Shown here: positions 1 through 5,990 of the stretch, one piece after another
How the letters are laid out: each line of letters starts with the position of its first letter
Numbering within the stretch: position 1 is the first letter of the stretch
Assembly: GCA_035473395.1 (NCBI GenBank)
Contig: DATIOF010000038.1
Span: 1 to 15,555, forward strand
DNA length: 15,555 bases
Direction of reading: 5' to 3'
Source: AC-32 sp035473395
Lineage (GTDB): Bacteria; Actinomycetota; Thermoleophilia; Gaiellales; Gaiellaceae
Position numbers and translations under genes: made by a program
The notes under the pieces: model-generated
Databases searched by the model: none
What the model saw: only the letters and a program-made list of their open reading frames with translations
What the model was told of the DNA's origin: nothing

Positions 1-1273
1 TCGCCTCCAGCAGCGCCAGCCGCCGGGGGTCGCCCGGCTCGACGTCGATGCGCACGAGGCTCGCGCGGGTGAGCACGGCCAGGATCGGCAGCAGCGAGCC
101 CACGATCACGAGCGTCCAGCGGACGCCGAGCCAGTGGATCAGCGGCGGCGCGAGCACCGCCCCGAGCGCGACGGTCGCGTAGAAGAGGCTGTGCAGGACG
201 CCGAACACGCGCGCGAGCACCTCGCTCGGAGTCCCGCGCTGCAGGATCGTGAAGCCGCTGACGTCGCAGATGATGTTGGCGAAGCCGATCAGCGCGAACG
301 CGACGAGCGCGGCGGCGGTGGTCGGAATCCCGCCGAGCAGCAGCAACGGGCCGCCTGTCCCGGCGACGGCGATCCCAAAGGTCGTCGCGAGCCGCCGGTG
401 GCCGACGAGCCCCAGCGAGACGAGACCGCCGATCACCCCGCCGACACCGACGGCCGCGTTGAGATAGCCGACACCGCCCTCGCCGAGGTCGAGCAGCTGG
501 AGCGCCGAGACGGCGATCAGCACGCCGAAGGCCCCGTTGACGAGCGTCTGCGCCGAGAACAGGCCGACGACGAGACGCAGCCTGGGGTCGTGCGCGATCG
601 CGCGGAAGCCCGCCGTCGCCTCTTCCGCCAGGTGCGGCCGCTCGTGGCTCAGCGGCGGCTCGGTGGTGCGCAGCAGCGGGGCCAGCATCAGCGCCGACCA
701 GAGGAAGAGCGCAGCCGTGAACGCGAAAACGACCCAGACGCTCGACACCGCGAGCAGCAGGCCGCCGAGCGCGGGCCCGACGCAGAAGCCGAGGCTCTCG
801 ATCGTGCCCGAGCTGACGTTCGCGGCGGTCAGCTCCTCGGGTGTCTTCGCCAGCGAGGGCAGCAGCGCGGCCTGGGCCGGCTGGAAGGCCGTGTTGATCA
901 CGGCGACCGTCCCGGCCAGCAAATAGACGACGCCGATTGGCGCGTTCGTGAGCACGCAGACGGACATCACCGCGAGCCCGACCGCGCGCAGCAGGTCGGA
1001 AGCGAGCATCACCGGCACCCGCGGGTAGCGATCGCCCAGGATCGCGGTGAACGGCGAGACGACCGCGGCCGGCAGCCAGCGAATCAGCGCGATCAGGCCG
1101 ACCGCCGAGGCGCCGCCGTGGTTGTAGGCGAAGACGACGAGCGCAACCGCGTAGGCCCACGTGCCGATGATCGAGCCTGCCCAGGCGAGCTGAAGCTGCC
1201 GTAGCGCGCGGTTGTGAAACACTGCCCGCAGGGCGCGGCGAGACTCGCGCAGGTGCTCTTTCAGCCGCTCCAC
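1..1273 (-). CDS. MFS exporter (EntS/MFS_3-like), 3' end outside window
   Basis: A polytopic major facilitator protein, probably exporting a small molecule across the cytoplasmic membrane. About 424 residues are readable from a GTG at 1273 and no stop is reached before base 1. The N-terminus (ALRQLQLAWAGSIIGTWAYAVAL) is typical of the MFS_3/EntS branch. It is followed by a loop with GDRYPRVPVM in the motif A position, then alternating hydrophobic segments consistent with 12 helices, with a long central loop near LRTTEPPLSHERP. The last visible residues (RIDVEPGDPRRLALLEA) lie past the final helix. In related actinobacterial proteins, as I recall, such a tail leads into a cyclic-nucleotide-binding domain, but that part is not visible here. 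The GTG has no Shine-Dalgarno; a weak CATTCT lies 6 bases upstream. It is divergent from the His-rich peptide gene at 1384. Substrate unknown. Confidence 0.88.
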   Translation of the reverse strand, partial: MERLKEHLRESRRALRAVFHNRALRQLQLAWAGSIIGTWAYAVALVVFAYNHGGASAVGLIALIRWLPAAVVSPFTAILGDRYPRVPVMLASDLLRAVGLAVMSVCVLTNAPIGVVYLLAGTVAVINTAFQPAQAALLPSLAKTPEELTAANVSSGTIESLGFCVGPALGGLLLAVSSVWVVFAFTAALFLWSALMLAPLLRTTEPPLSHERPHLAEEATAGFRAIAHDPRLRLVVGLFSAQTLVNGAFGVLIAVSALQLLDLGEGGVGYLNAAVGVGGVIGGLVSLGLVGHRRLATTFGIAVAGTGGPLLLLGGIPTTAAALVAFALIGFANIICDVSGFTILQRGTPSEVLARVFGVLHSLFYATVALGAVLAPPLIHWLGVRWTLVIVGSLLPILAVLTRASLVRIDVEPGDPRRLALLEA

Positions 1274-1370
1274 CCGCGGAGAATGGCAGGGCCGATTGCG
1301 TTTTTGAAGTTCCCGTGGAAGATTTCGGGAGCGAACTCCGTCAGGTGATCAGGTTCCGGAAGTTCGAAGA

Positions 1371-1376
1371 AGGAGG
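1371..1376 (+). promoter_or_regulatory. Strong Shine-Dalgarno for the His-rich peptide
   Basis: AGGAGG ends 7 bases before the ATG at 1384. This fixes the start and is one of few strong ribosome binding sites in a window where most first genes look leaderless. The 110-base gap 1274-1383 holds no promoter I could call confidently. It contains short palindromes TTCCGGAA and TTCGAA just before the site. Confidence 0.85.
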
Positions 1377-1383
1377 AAGTTCG

Positions 1384-1599
1384 ATGGAGGATCAGGACCG
1401 CGAGACCAGGATCGACGAAGACGTCGAGGGTCATTCGCACAAGGGCTCGCATAAGGGCCGCGAGGAAGAGAACGACGTCGAGGGCCATATGCACAAGCAT
1501 TCGCATAAGGGCACTCACAAGCTGGCCAACGACGAGGGCGACGACGTCGAGGGTCACATGCACAAGCAGGCCCCGAACAAGGGCATGAACAAGCTCTAG
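1384..1599 (+). CDS. Small His-rich protein with three DVEGHxHK repeats
   Basis: A 71-residue hydrophilic protein with no membrane segment, signal peptide or cysteine. The motif D-V-E-G-H-x-H-K occurs three times, at about residues 13-20, 31-38 and 54-61 (DNA 1420-1443, 1474-1497, 1543-1566). Two copies are followed by further HK pairs such as GSHKG and HSHKGTHK. There are ten histidines in all, mixed with Asp/Glu and Lys. This composition suggests a disordered metal- or polyanion-binding peptide, or a multi-core precursor peptide. Neither role is shown, and no maturation enzyme lies next to it. I recall similar acidic DVEGH or DVEAH small proteins in actinobacteria but know of no assigned function. 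It stands alone: divergent from the MFS gene, with its own strong ribosome binding site and a hairpin terminator 28 bases after the stop. Confidence 0.82.
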   Translation: MEDQDRETRIDEDVEGHSHKGSHKGREEENDVEGHMHKHSHKGTHKLANDEGDDVEGHMHKQAPNKGMNKL

Positions 1600-1626
1600 A
1601 CGCTCGGGCTTCGAGCTCAGCCCAAC

Positions 1627-1654
1627 TAAGAGGGAGCCGAGAGGCTCCCTCTTA
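1627..1654. terminator. Bidirectional hairpin terminator between convergent genes
   Basis: A perfect 12-bp stem (TAAGAGGGAGCC paired with GGCTCCCTCTTA) with a 4-base GAGA loop lies between the His-rich peptide gene (plus) and the GAF gene (minus). Read on the minus strand, the first TAA of the structure is the stop codon of the GAF gene. There is no long T tract on either side, so termination may depend on the hairpin alone or on additional factors. Confidence 0.8.
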
Positions 1655-2290
1655 TCGTTCCCGCAAGAGCTTCCCGAGCGCGTCGAGCAGCTGCAGCGCC
1701 GCCTCGCGCTTGTCCGGCTCGGCCTCGTCGAGGCGCGCGGCGAAGCGGGCCAGGGCGGCGGCGTCGCCGCCTTCCTCCTCCAGCACCGTCCGCGCCGAGC
1801 GCGCTTTCTGCAGCAGGTCGAGGGCGATCGCGGCCTCGTTGGCGAAGAGGCCGAGCAGCTCCATCTCCGCCAGTGAGAAGGCGGATTGCTGCGGCCGGTC
1901 GAGCACCTCGAGCACCCCGAGCGCCCGGTCCTCGTGCAGGAGCGGCGCGGCCATCAGGCCCTTCGGCACGAACCCGGTCGACTCCGCGGCCTCGCGCGCG
2001 AAGCGCGGGTCCTTGTCGAGCTCGTCCACCACGAGCGGCTGGCGGGTGACGAGCACCCAGCCGGCGATTCCCGTGCTCGAGGGGAAGCGCTGGCCGACGA
2101 GCTCGCCGGCGCCTTCGCCGGCGACCGCCTCGAACACCAGCTCGTCCGTCTCGTCGTCGTGCAGGAACACCGACGAGGCGCGGGCGCCGAAGATCGCGCG
2201 CGCCACCTCCACGATCGACTGCAGCAGCTCCCGATAGCTCTCCTCGGAGCCGAGGGCGCCCGCCGCGACTGCGGCTCGCAGGTCGCTCAT
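1652..2290 (-). CDS. GAF-domain sensor protein
   Basis: A 212-residue soluble protein with one GAF domain at about residues 18-162, a fold that binds small ligands such as cyclic nucleotides, haem or metabolites. Recognisable pieces are ASSVFLHDDETDELVF, a GIAGWVL segment, PLVVDELDKDPRF and LMAAPLLHEDRALGVLEVL. A short charged C-terminal helix of about 45 residues follows. No kinase, HTH, GGDEF or phosphatase output domain is attached, so it probably signals through a partner or by dimerisation. The ATG at 2290 follows a strong GGAGGAGG site and overlaps the stop of the S8 protease as ATGA, so the two are translationally coupled and likely act together. The frame is open further upstream, but that stretch lies inside the protease gene. 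Ligand unknown. Confidence 0.88.
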   Translation of the reverse strand: MSDLRAAVAAGALGSEESYRELLQSIVEVARAIFGARASSVFLHDDETDELVFEAVAGEGAGELVGQRFPSSTGIAGWVLVTRQPLVVDELDKDPRFAREAAESTGFVPKGLMAAPLLHEDRALGVLEVLDRPQQSAFSLAEMELLGLFANEAAIALDLLQKARSARTVLEEEGGDAAALARFAARLDEAEPDKREAALQLLDALGKLLRER

Positions 2291-3111
2291 CTTCCTCCTC
2301 CCACGTTGTTGGCGGTCAGGTAGAGCACGCTCTTGAGCTGAAACGGCGTCAGCTCGGGGTGCTTCGAGAGGACGAGCGCGCAGATCCCGCTCATGTGCGG
2401 CGTAGCGAAGCTGTTCCCGGTCGAGAGGATCGTGCCGCCGCCGAGCCACGCGATCTCGACGCCCACCCCGCGTGCGAAGAACTCGACCGGGGGCGAGGGG
2501 TTGTAGAAGAACGTCATCGGGTCGGCCTCCTCGTGGCTGCCGACCGAGATCACCGAGGAGAACCGCCACGGGTAGCTCTCGACCGGCATGTTGTGCGCCG
2601 ACGCGACGAGCACCGTGTTGTTGAAGTACGCCTTGTCGGCGAGCTCGTGCAGCAGCTCGGCGAACTGGCGCTTCGTCGTCGAGAGGCTCATGTTGATCAC
2701 GTCGAAGCCCTCGTCGACCGCCCAGCGCAGGCCCTCGAGCAGCACCGGGCCGCTGCCCTTGAACCCGGCTCCGAGGACGCGCGCGCTGTAGAGGTCGCAT
2801 TCGGGCGCGAGGCTGCGGACGATCCCCGCGCAGGCCGTGCCGTGGCCGCAGAGGTCACCCTCGGTGTCGTCCACGCGCTCGATCTCCTCGTCCTCAGCGC
2901 GGTGGAACGCGACCGCGCCCTGAACCGAGCCGACCTGCGGATGGCCCGCCTCGATCCCGCTGTCGAGGATGCAGACCCGGACGCCCTTGCCGGTGGCGTC
3001 GCCGAAGGCCCAGTCGCGCGTGACCTGCTCGGGCCAGTCGACGCCGATCGAGATGCGCTCGCCCGCCCCGGCGGGCAGGCTCCAGGCCGGAAGGTCGGCG
3101 GGCTCGCTCAC
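2287..3111 (-). CDS. Cytoplasmic subtilisin-like (S8) serine protease
   Basis: A 274-residue peptidase of the S8 family with an intact catalytic triad: Asp50 in VCILDSGIE, His90 in GHGTACAG and Ser234 in GNSFATPHMSG. Asn174 in SAHNMP is at the usual oxyanion-hole position. There is no signal peptide, no cleavable I9 pro-domain and no membrane segment, so it should act inside the cell. Its size is close to a bare catalytic domain. The GTG at 3111 lacks a Shine-Dalgarno but has TACGAT 6 bases upstream. It lies 16 bases after the 84-aa gene and overlaps the GAF gene by four bases. Context with the ECF sigma factor suggests a regulatory or stress protease, for example one that cleaves a regulator, but the substrate is unknown. 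Confidence 0.92.
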   Translation of the reverse strand: MSEPADLPAWSLPAGAGERISIGVDWPEQVTRDWAFGDATGKGVRVCILDSGIEAGHPQVGSVQGAVAFHRAEDEEIERVDDTEGDLCGHGTACAGIVRSLAPECDLYSARVLGAGFKGSGPVLLEGLRWAVDEGFDVINMSLSTTKRQFAELLHELADKAYFNNTVLVASAHNMPVESYPWRFSSVISVGSHEEADPMTFFYNPSPPVEFFARGVGVEIAWLGGGTILSTGNSFATPHMSGICALVLSKHPELTPFQLKSVLYLTANNVGGGR

Positions 3112-3123
3112 CCGTTGATCGTA
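3112..3123 (-). promoter_or_regulatory. Leaderless -10 element for the S8 protease
   Basis: TACGAT (3123 to 3118) is followed by exactly 6 bases and the GTG start at 3111. With no Shine-Dalgarno present, this suggests transcription starting at the start codon, in addition to read-through from the sigma-factor gene. No clear -35 is seen. Confidence 0.5.
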
Positions 3124-3127
3124 CGGG

Positions 3128-3382
3128 CTAGTCGTCCGCGAGGAGGCGGCGGAGCTCTTCGACCACGCGCGGCTGCGGCTCGACGCCCTCGGCCTGCAGG
3201 GCGCGCTCGAGATCGGCGAGCACCTCGGCGCGGAAGGCCGCGTCGGCCTCGGCCCGGGCCACGAGCTGGTCGAGCCCGCGCCTCGCGGCCGGCAGCTCTT
3301 GCGCCGCCTGCACCCAGGCCTCGGGAGCCGGGGGAAGCATCCCGATCAGCCGTGAAAGGTTTTCATGGTCGTAATTGCTCAT
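3128..3382 (-). CDS. 84-aa hypothetical protein between sigma factor and protease
   Basis: A small soluble, helix-rich protein that I do not recognise. It opens MSNYDHENLSRLIGMLPP, continues with APEAWVQAAQELP, and has a charged C-terminal helical region rich in Glu, Arg and Leu. It has no membrane helix, no HxxxCxxC zinc motif and no HTH, so it is not a typical anti-sigma factor. The ATG at 3382 overlaps the sigma-factor stop by one base (TGATG), with AGGTG 5 bases upstream, so it is translationally coupled. The frame is open further upstream, but that part lies within the sigma gene. Position suggests a modulator of the sigma factor or an adaptor or substrate for the protease; this is inference only. 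Confidence 0.8.
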   Translation of the reverse strand: MSNYDHENLSRLIGMLPPAPEAWVQAAQELPAARRGLDQLVARAEADAAFRAEVLADLERALQAEGVEPQPRVVEELRRLLADD

Positions 3383-4002
3383 CACGTCACCTGTCCACCG
3401 GACGGAGCGGGCGGGGGATTTCTTCCGTCGAATAGGTCGCGCAGCTTGTCGAGGCACCGGGAGATCCGGCTCGCGATCGTGCCGGCGGGGAGCCCGAGCG
3501 TGTCGCCGATCGTCCGGTAGCTCTCGTCCTGGGCGAAGAAGCGGTCGAGGATCACCTGGCAGTTCTCGGGCAGCCCGGCCATCGCCTCGTGCACGTCGAA
3601 AGCCTCCTCGAGCGCGGTCAGCGTGTCCTCGGCCGGAAGCTCGGGCAGCTCGTCGAGGTCGGCGTCCGACTCGCGCGCCCCCGAGCGGAGCCGGTCGATG
3701 CAGACCCTGCGCGTCAGCTGGGCGATCCAGGGCCGCACCGCCTCGTCGTCGCGGAGCGACGCGAGCCGCTCGTAGACGCGGGCGAAGACGTCCTGGAAGA
3801 CGTCCTCCGCGTCCTGCTGACCAAGGCGGAAGCCCTGCACGGCGATCGCATAGACGTAGCGCGAGAAACGCTCGACGAGCTCGCGCCAGGCGTCGTCGTC
3901 GCCCACGCGGCAGCGAGCGACGAGTGCGGCGTCGCTGACCTCGGCCGTGGTCAGCTCTGTGCTGCGCGCAGCCGCTTCGCCATCGTCTCCAGGAGCTTCC
4001 AC
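3382..4002 (-). CDS. ECF-type RNA polymerase sigma factor
   Basis: A 206-residue sigma-70 family protein with only regions 2 and 4, the ECF pattern. Region 2 spans about residues 39-108 (AWRELVERFSRYVYAIAV, DAEDVFQDVFARVY, PWIAQLTRRVCIDRLR). Region 4 spans about 138-190 (GLPENCQVILDRFF, SYRTIGDTLGLPAGTIASRISRCLDKLR) and holds the helix-turn-helix for the -35 element. An acidic linker (DADLDELPELPAED) separates them. The GTG at 4002 gives a 52-base overlap with the upstream CNB gene. No other ATG, GTG or TTG lies before region 2, so either this start or a rare CTG at 3954 is used. No membrane anti-sigma gene follows; instead an 84-aa protein, an S8 protease and a GAF protein do. The genes it controls are unknown. 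Confidence 0.93.
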   Translation of the reverse strand: MEAPGDDGEAAARSTELTTAEVSDAALVARCRVGDDDAWRELVERFSRYVYAIAVQGFRLGQQDAEDVFQDVFARVYERLASLRDDEAVRPWIAQLTRRVCIDRLRSGARESDADLDELPELPAEDTLTALEEAFDVHEAMAGLPENCQVILDRFFAQDESYRTIGDTLGLPAGTIASRISRCLDKLRDLFDGRNPPPAPSGGQVT

Positions 4003-4358
4003 GCGATTCCGGCGTTTCCCTCCACGAGGGGCCGGAACTCCCAGGACGTGAGCCCGTAGCAGCGGAGCTCGCTGTCGGCGGTGACCGTGGCGCTCCTGGC
4101 GCCCTCGTCGATCAGCGCGATCTCGCCGAAGTAGTCGCCGGGGCCTAGCTTGGCCCGCTCGCCCCCGTGAACCGAGACGGACGCCTCGCCGCTCTCGATC
4201 ACGAAGAAGCCCGCGCCGGTCTTGCCTTCGTCGACGACGTGGCTCCCGGCCTCGAACGTGCGCTCCTTGAACGAGCGCGAGAGTCGCTCGAGATCGCCGT
4301 GATCGAAGTCGGCGAACAGCGGAACGCGCTCGAGAAGCTCGACTGGTGCTTCGGCCAC
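3951..4358 (-). CDS. Cyclic-nucleotide-binding domain protein
   Basis: A 135-residue protein made almost only of one CAP/PKA-type cyclic-nucleotide-binding domain. The phosphate-binding cassette is intact: GDYFGEIALIDEGARSATV at about residues 74-92, with Glu79 and Arg88 in the ribose and phosphate binding positions. The beta-roll (FEAGSHVVDEG, GAGFFVIESGEASV) is also clear. Unlike CRP/FNR regulators it has no DNA-binding HTH; it ends in a short helix (LLETMAKRLRAAQS). It is therefore a stand-alone sensor that must act through a partner. The next gene, an ECF sigma factor, begins inside its last 52 bases, which makes that sigma factor an obvious candidate. The GTG start at 4358 is 9 bases after the xseB stop and looks leaderless. 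Confidence 0.9.
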   Translation of the reverse strand: MAEAPVELLERVPLFADFDHGDLERLSRSFKERTFEAGSHVVDEGKTGAGFFVIESGEASVSVHGGERAKLGPGDYFGEIALIDEGARSATVTADSELRCYGLTSWEFRPLVEGNAGIAWKLLETMAKRLRAAQS

Positions 4359-4370
4359 GGCCCGATTCTA
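4359..4370 (-). promoter_or_regulatory. Leaderless -10 element for the CNB gene
   Basis: TAGAAT (4370 to 4365) lies 6 bases before the GTG at 4358. Its first three bases are the TAG stop codon of xseB. It probably starts a new transcript for the CNB and sigma-factor genes, separate from xseAB. No -35 is obvious. Confidence 0.5.
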
Positions 4371-4562
4371 AGGCTTTGCGGCCTCCGCGCGGCTTGCCAG
4401 CTCCTCGATCTTGCCCTCGGCGGTGTCGAGCCGCTCCTTGCAGAAGCGGTACAGCTCCTCGCCGCGCTCCCAGAGCTTGAGCGCCTCGTCCAGCGGCGCT
4501 TCGCCGCTCTCGAGCCGCAGCACGATCTGCTCGAGCTCCCGCTGGGCCTCCTCGAAGGTCAT
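4368..4562 (-). CDS. xseB: Exodeoxyribonuclease VII small subunit
   Basis: A 64-residue protein matching XseB in size and pattern: MTFEEAQRELEQIVLRLESG, then APLDEALKLWERGEELYRFC and a helical C-terminus (LDTAEGKIEEL). Several copies bind one XseA to form exonuclease VII, a cytoplasmic nuclease that degrades single-stranded DNA from both ends. The ATG at 4562 overlaps the xseA stop as ATGA, with GAGGAG 5 bases upstream, which is the usual coupled arrangement. The order xseA-xseB confirms the call. Confidence 0.95.
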   Translation of the reverse strand: MTFEEAQRELEQIVLRLESGEAPLDEALKLWERGEELYRFCKERLDTAEGKIEELASRAEAAKP

Positions 4563-5707
4563 CGCGTCTCCTCCACGCGGGCGCCGAACCCGCCCTCGGC
4601 CAGCTCGACGTCCACGAGCTCGCCCGGCTTGACCGTTCCGCCTCTGCGGACGATCTGTTCGCCGGCGCGGACGATCGCGTAGCCGCGCTCGAGCGTCCCC
4701 TTGGGGCTCAGAGCACGCAGGCGTCCGGCGCTCTGCTCGAGCTTCGCGCGACGGCGCTCGAGCAGCAGGCGCGGCGCGCGACCCAGCCGCTCGTGGGTGC
4801 CGTCCAGCCGCCGGCGCTCGCGCTCGAGGCTCCTGCGCGCGCCTCGCTCCAGGCCGGCGCGTGAACGGTCGAGCCGCTCCAGCAGCTGCGCCAGGTCGGG
4901 GACGACGAGCCGGCCGGCCACGCTCGGGGTCGAGGCGCGCATGTCGGCGGCGAGGTCGCAGAGCGGCGTGTCCTGCTCGTGGCCGACAGCGCTGACGACC
5001 GGCACCGGGCAGTCGGCGATCGCGCGCACGAGCCGTTCGTCGCTGAAAGGCAGCAGATCCTCGAAGCTCCCGCCGCCGCGGGCCACGACGATCACGTCGA
5101 CGCCTTCTCGGCAGAGCGCGCGCAGCGCCTCGACGACCGCGCCGGCGGCGCGCGGGCCCTGAACGTAGGTCTCCGCGACCAGCACGTTCGCCGGCGGGAA
5201 GCGGGTCGTGACCGCGGTCAGGACGTCGCGCTTGGCAGCGGCGTCGTTGCCGGTGACGAGGCCGATCCGCGCGGGCAGCAGCGGCAGCAGGCGCTTGCGC
5301 TCGGCCGCGAAGAGGCCTTCGGCGGCGAGCTTCGTCTTCAGCCGCTCGAGCGCTGCGAGATGGTCGCCCAGGCCGAAGCGCTCCAGCGAGAGGGCGCGGA
5401 GCCGGAACTCGCCGCGAGCCTCGAACAGCTCCGGGCGGCCGTAGGCGTGCACGCGGTCGCCGTCGGCGAGCTCGAGCCGCAGCGCGTCGAACTGCCCCCG
5501 CGCCATCGAGACGCCGAGGCAGGAGCCGTCCTGCGGGTCCTTGAGCGTGAAGAAGACGCTCGCCCAGCGGTCGGAGCGGCGAAGCTCGGTGACCTCACCC
5601 TCGACCCAGACCGTCGGCAGCCGCTGCAGCCAGGACGAGACGCCCCGGTTGAAGGCGCCGACGGAGTAGACCTTGCGGTCGCCGTACTCGATCGCCTCGA
5701 CCTTCAC
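4559..5707 (-). CDS. xseA: Exodeoxyribonuclease VII large subunit
   Basis: A 382-residue catalytic subunit of exonuclease VII. An N-terminal OB-fold spans about residues 12-108 (VYSVGAFNRGVSSWLQRLPTV start, VWVEGEVTELRRS, VFFTLKD). The catalytic core follows, with the family motifs GLVTGNDAAAKRDVL (149-163), VVARGGGSFEDLLPFSDE (207-224) and SAVGHEQDTPLCDLAAD (239-255), then TPSVAG. A long helical arm rich in Arg, Glu and Leu (about 272-340) leads to the C-terminal LERGYAIVR segment. It is somewhat shorter than the roughly 400-450 residues of many homologues, mainly in the helical arm. The GTG at 5707 has no Shine-Dalgarno but has TATCCT 6 bases upstream. It overlaps xseB. Confidence 0.95.
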   Translation of the reverse strand: MKVEAIEYGDRKVYSVGAFNRGVSSWLQRLPTVWVEGEVTELRRSDRWASVFFTLKDPQDGSCLGVSMARGQFDALRLELADGDRVHAYGRPELFEARGEFRLRALSLERFGLGDHLAALERLKTKLAAEGLFAAERKRLLPLLPARIGLVTGNDAAAKRDVLTAVTTRFPPANVLVAETYVQGPRAAGAVVEALRALCREGVDVIVVARGGGSFEDLLPFSDERLVRAIADCPVPVVSAVGHEQDTPLCDLAADMRASTPSVAGRLVVPDLAQLLERLDRSRAGLERGARRSLERERRRLDGTHERLGRAPRLLLERRRAKLEQSAGRLRALSPKGTLERGYAIVRAGEQIVRRGGTVKPGELVDVELAEGGFGARVEETR

Positions 5708-5719
5708 GAGGCCAGGATA
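5708..5719 (-). promoter_or_regulatory. Leaderless -10 element for xseA
   Basis: TATCCT (5719 to 5714) is followed by 6 bases and the GTG start of xseA. It lies in the 23-base gap after the 64-aa gene. This suggests that xseAB can be transcribed apart from the genes upstream. Confidence 0.5.
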
Positions 5720-5730
5720 CGGCGCGGTCT

Positions 5731-5925
5731 CTAGATGAGGATTTCGGCGGCCGTCTCGGGCGAGCAGCCCTGACGCAGCAGGTCGACCGCGTGGTGCAGG
5801 TCGGCGTCGCTGTGAGCGACCTTCTCGGCCAGCGGGAGCGGGAAGCCGGCCTCCATCAACACGTGCAGGCGCCAGCTCTCGACTTTCGCCTGTTCGTCCC
5901 TGGGTGTCTCGGCGATCTGCGTCAT
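5731..5925 (-). CDS. 64-aa conserved-looking hypothetical protein
   Basis: A small soluble protein read from an ATG at 5925. After a short variable N-terminus comes ESWRLHVLMEAGFPLPLAEK, then VAHSDADLHHAVDLLRQGC and the ending SPETAAEILI. I recall close relatives as short unnamed proteins in high-GC actinobacteria, but no function is known to me. The leucine/alanine pattern suggests two or three packed helices, somewhat like a UBA-type or small HTH bundle; that is only an impression. There is no good Shine-Dalgarno at the usual distance (AGGAGA is about 21 bases upstream), and no other start is available after it. It lies 65 bases downstream of the coiled-coil gene and 23 bases before xseA. 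The frame stays open upstream, but only as an artefact of high GC. Confidence 0.78.
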   Translation of the reverse strand: MTQIAETPRDEQAKVESWRLHVLMEAGFPLPLAEKVAHSDADLHHAVDLLRQGCSPETAAEILI

Positions 5926-5990
5926 CGGCGTCCGGGTAGTTCGCTTTCTCCTAGACGAACCCTCCCTGCGGAAGTTTGTCGGCTGTCGCC

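Noticed and set aside
134..1204. Long open frame on the plus strand opposite the MFS gene
   Set aside because: Its product is a low-complexity Arg/Asp/Gln-rich chain typical of antisense frames in high-GC DNA; the minus strand encodes a clear MFS protein.
1350..1370. TTCCGGAA and TTCGAA palindromes before the His-rich gene as an operator
   Set aside because: Short palindromes of this kind arise by chance; no regulator or promoter could be tied to them.
1420..1566. CRISPR-like array from three short repeats
   Set aside because: The repeats are 24 bases with coding-frame differences and unequal spacing (54 and 69 bases), and encode a protein repeat.
1384..1599. RiPP precursor locus
   Set aside because: The repeats would suit a multi-core precursor, but no radical SAM, ATP-grasp, cyclase or peptidase gene lies beside it; kept only as a possibility.
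3128..3382. 84-aa protein as a classical anti-sigma factor
   Set aside because: No membrane helix, no zinc-binding HxxxCxxC motif and no recognisable anti-sigma domain.
2359..3435. Plus-strand frame opposite the protease
   Set aside because: Low-complexity antisense product; the minus strand has an intact S8 triad.
5926..5990. Terminator between the coiled-coil and 64-aa genes
   Set aside because: Only a 5-bp GTTCG/CGAAC pairing with a large loop and no T tract is present.
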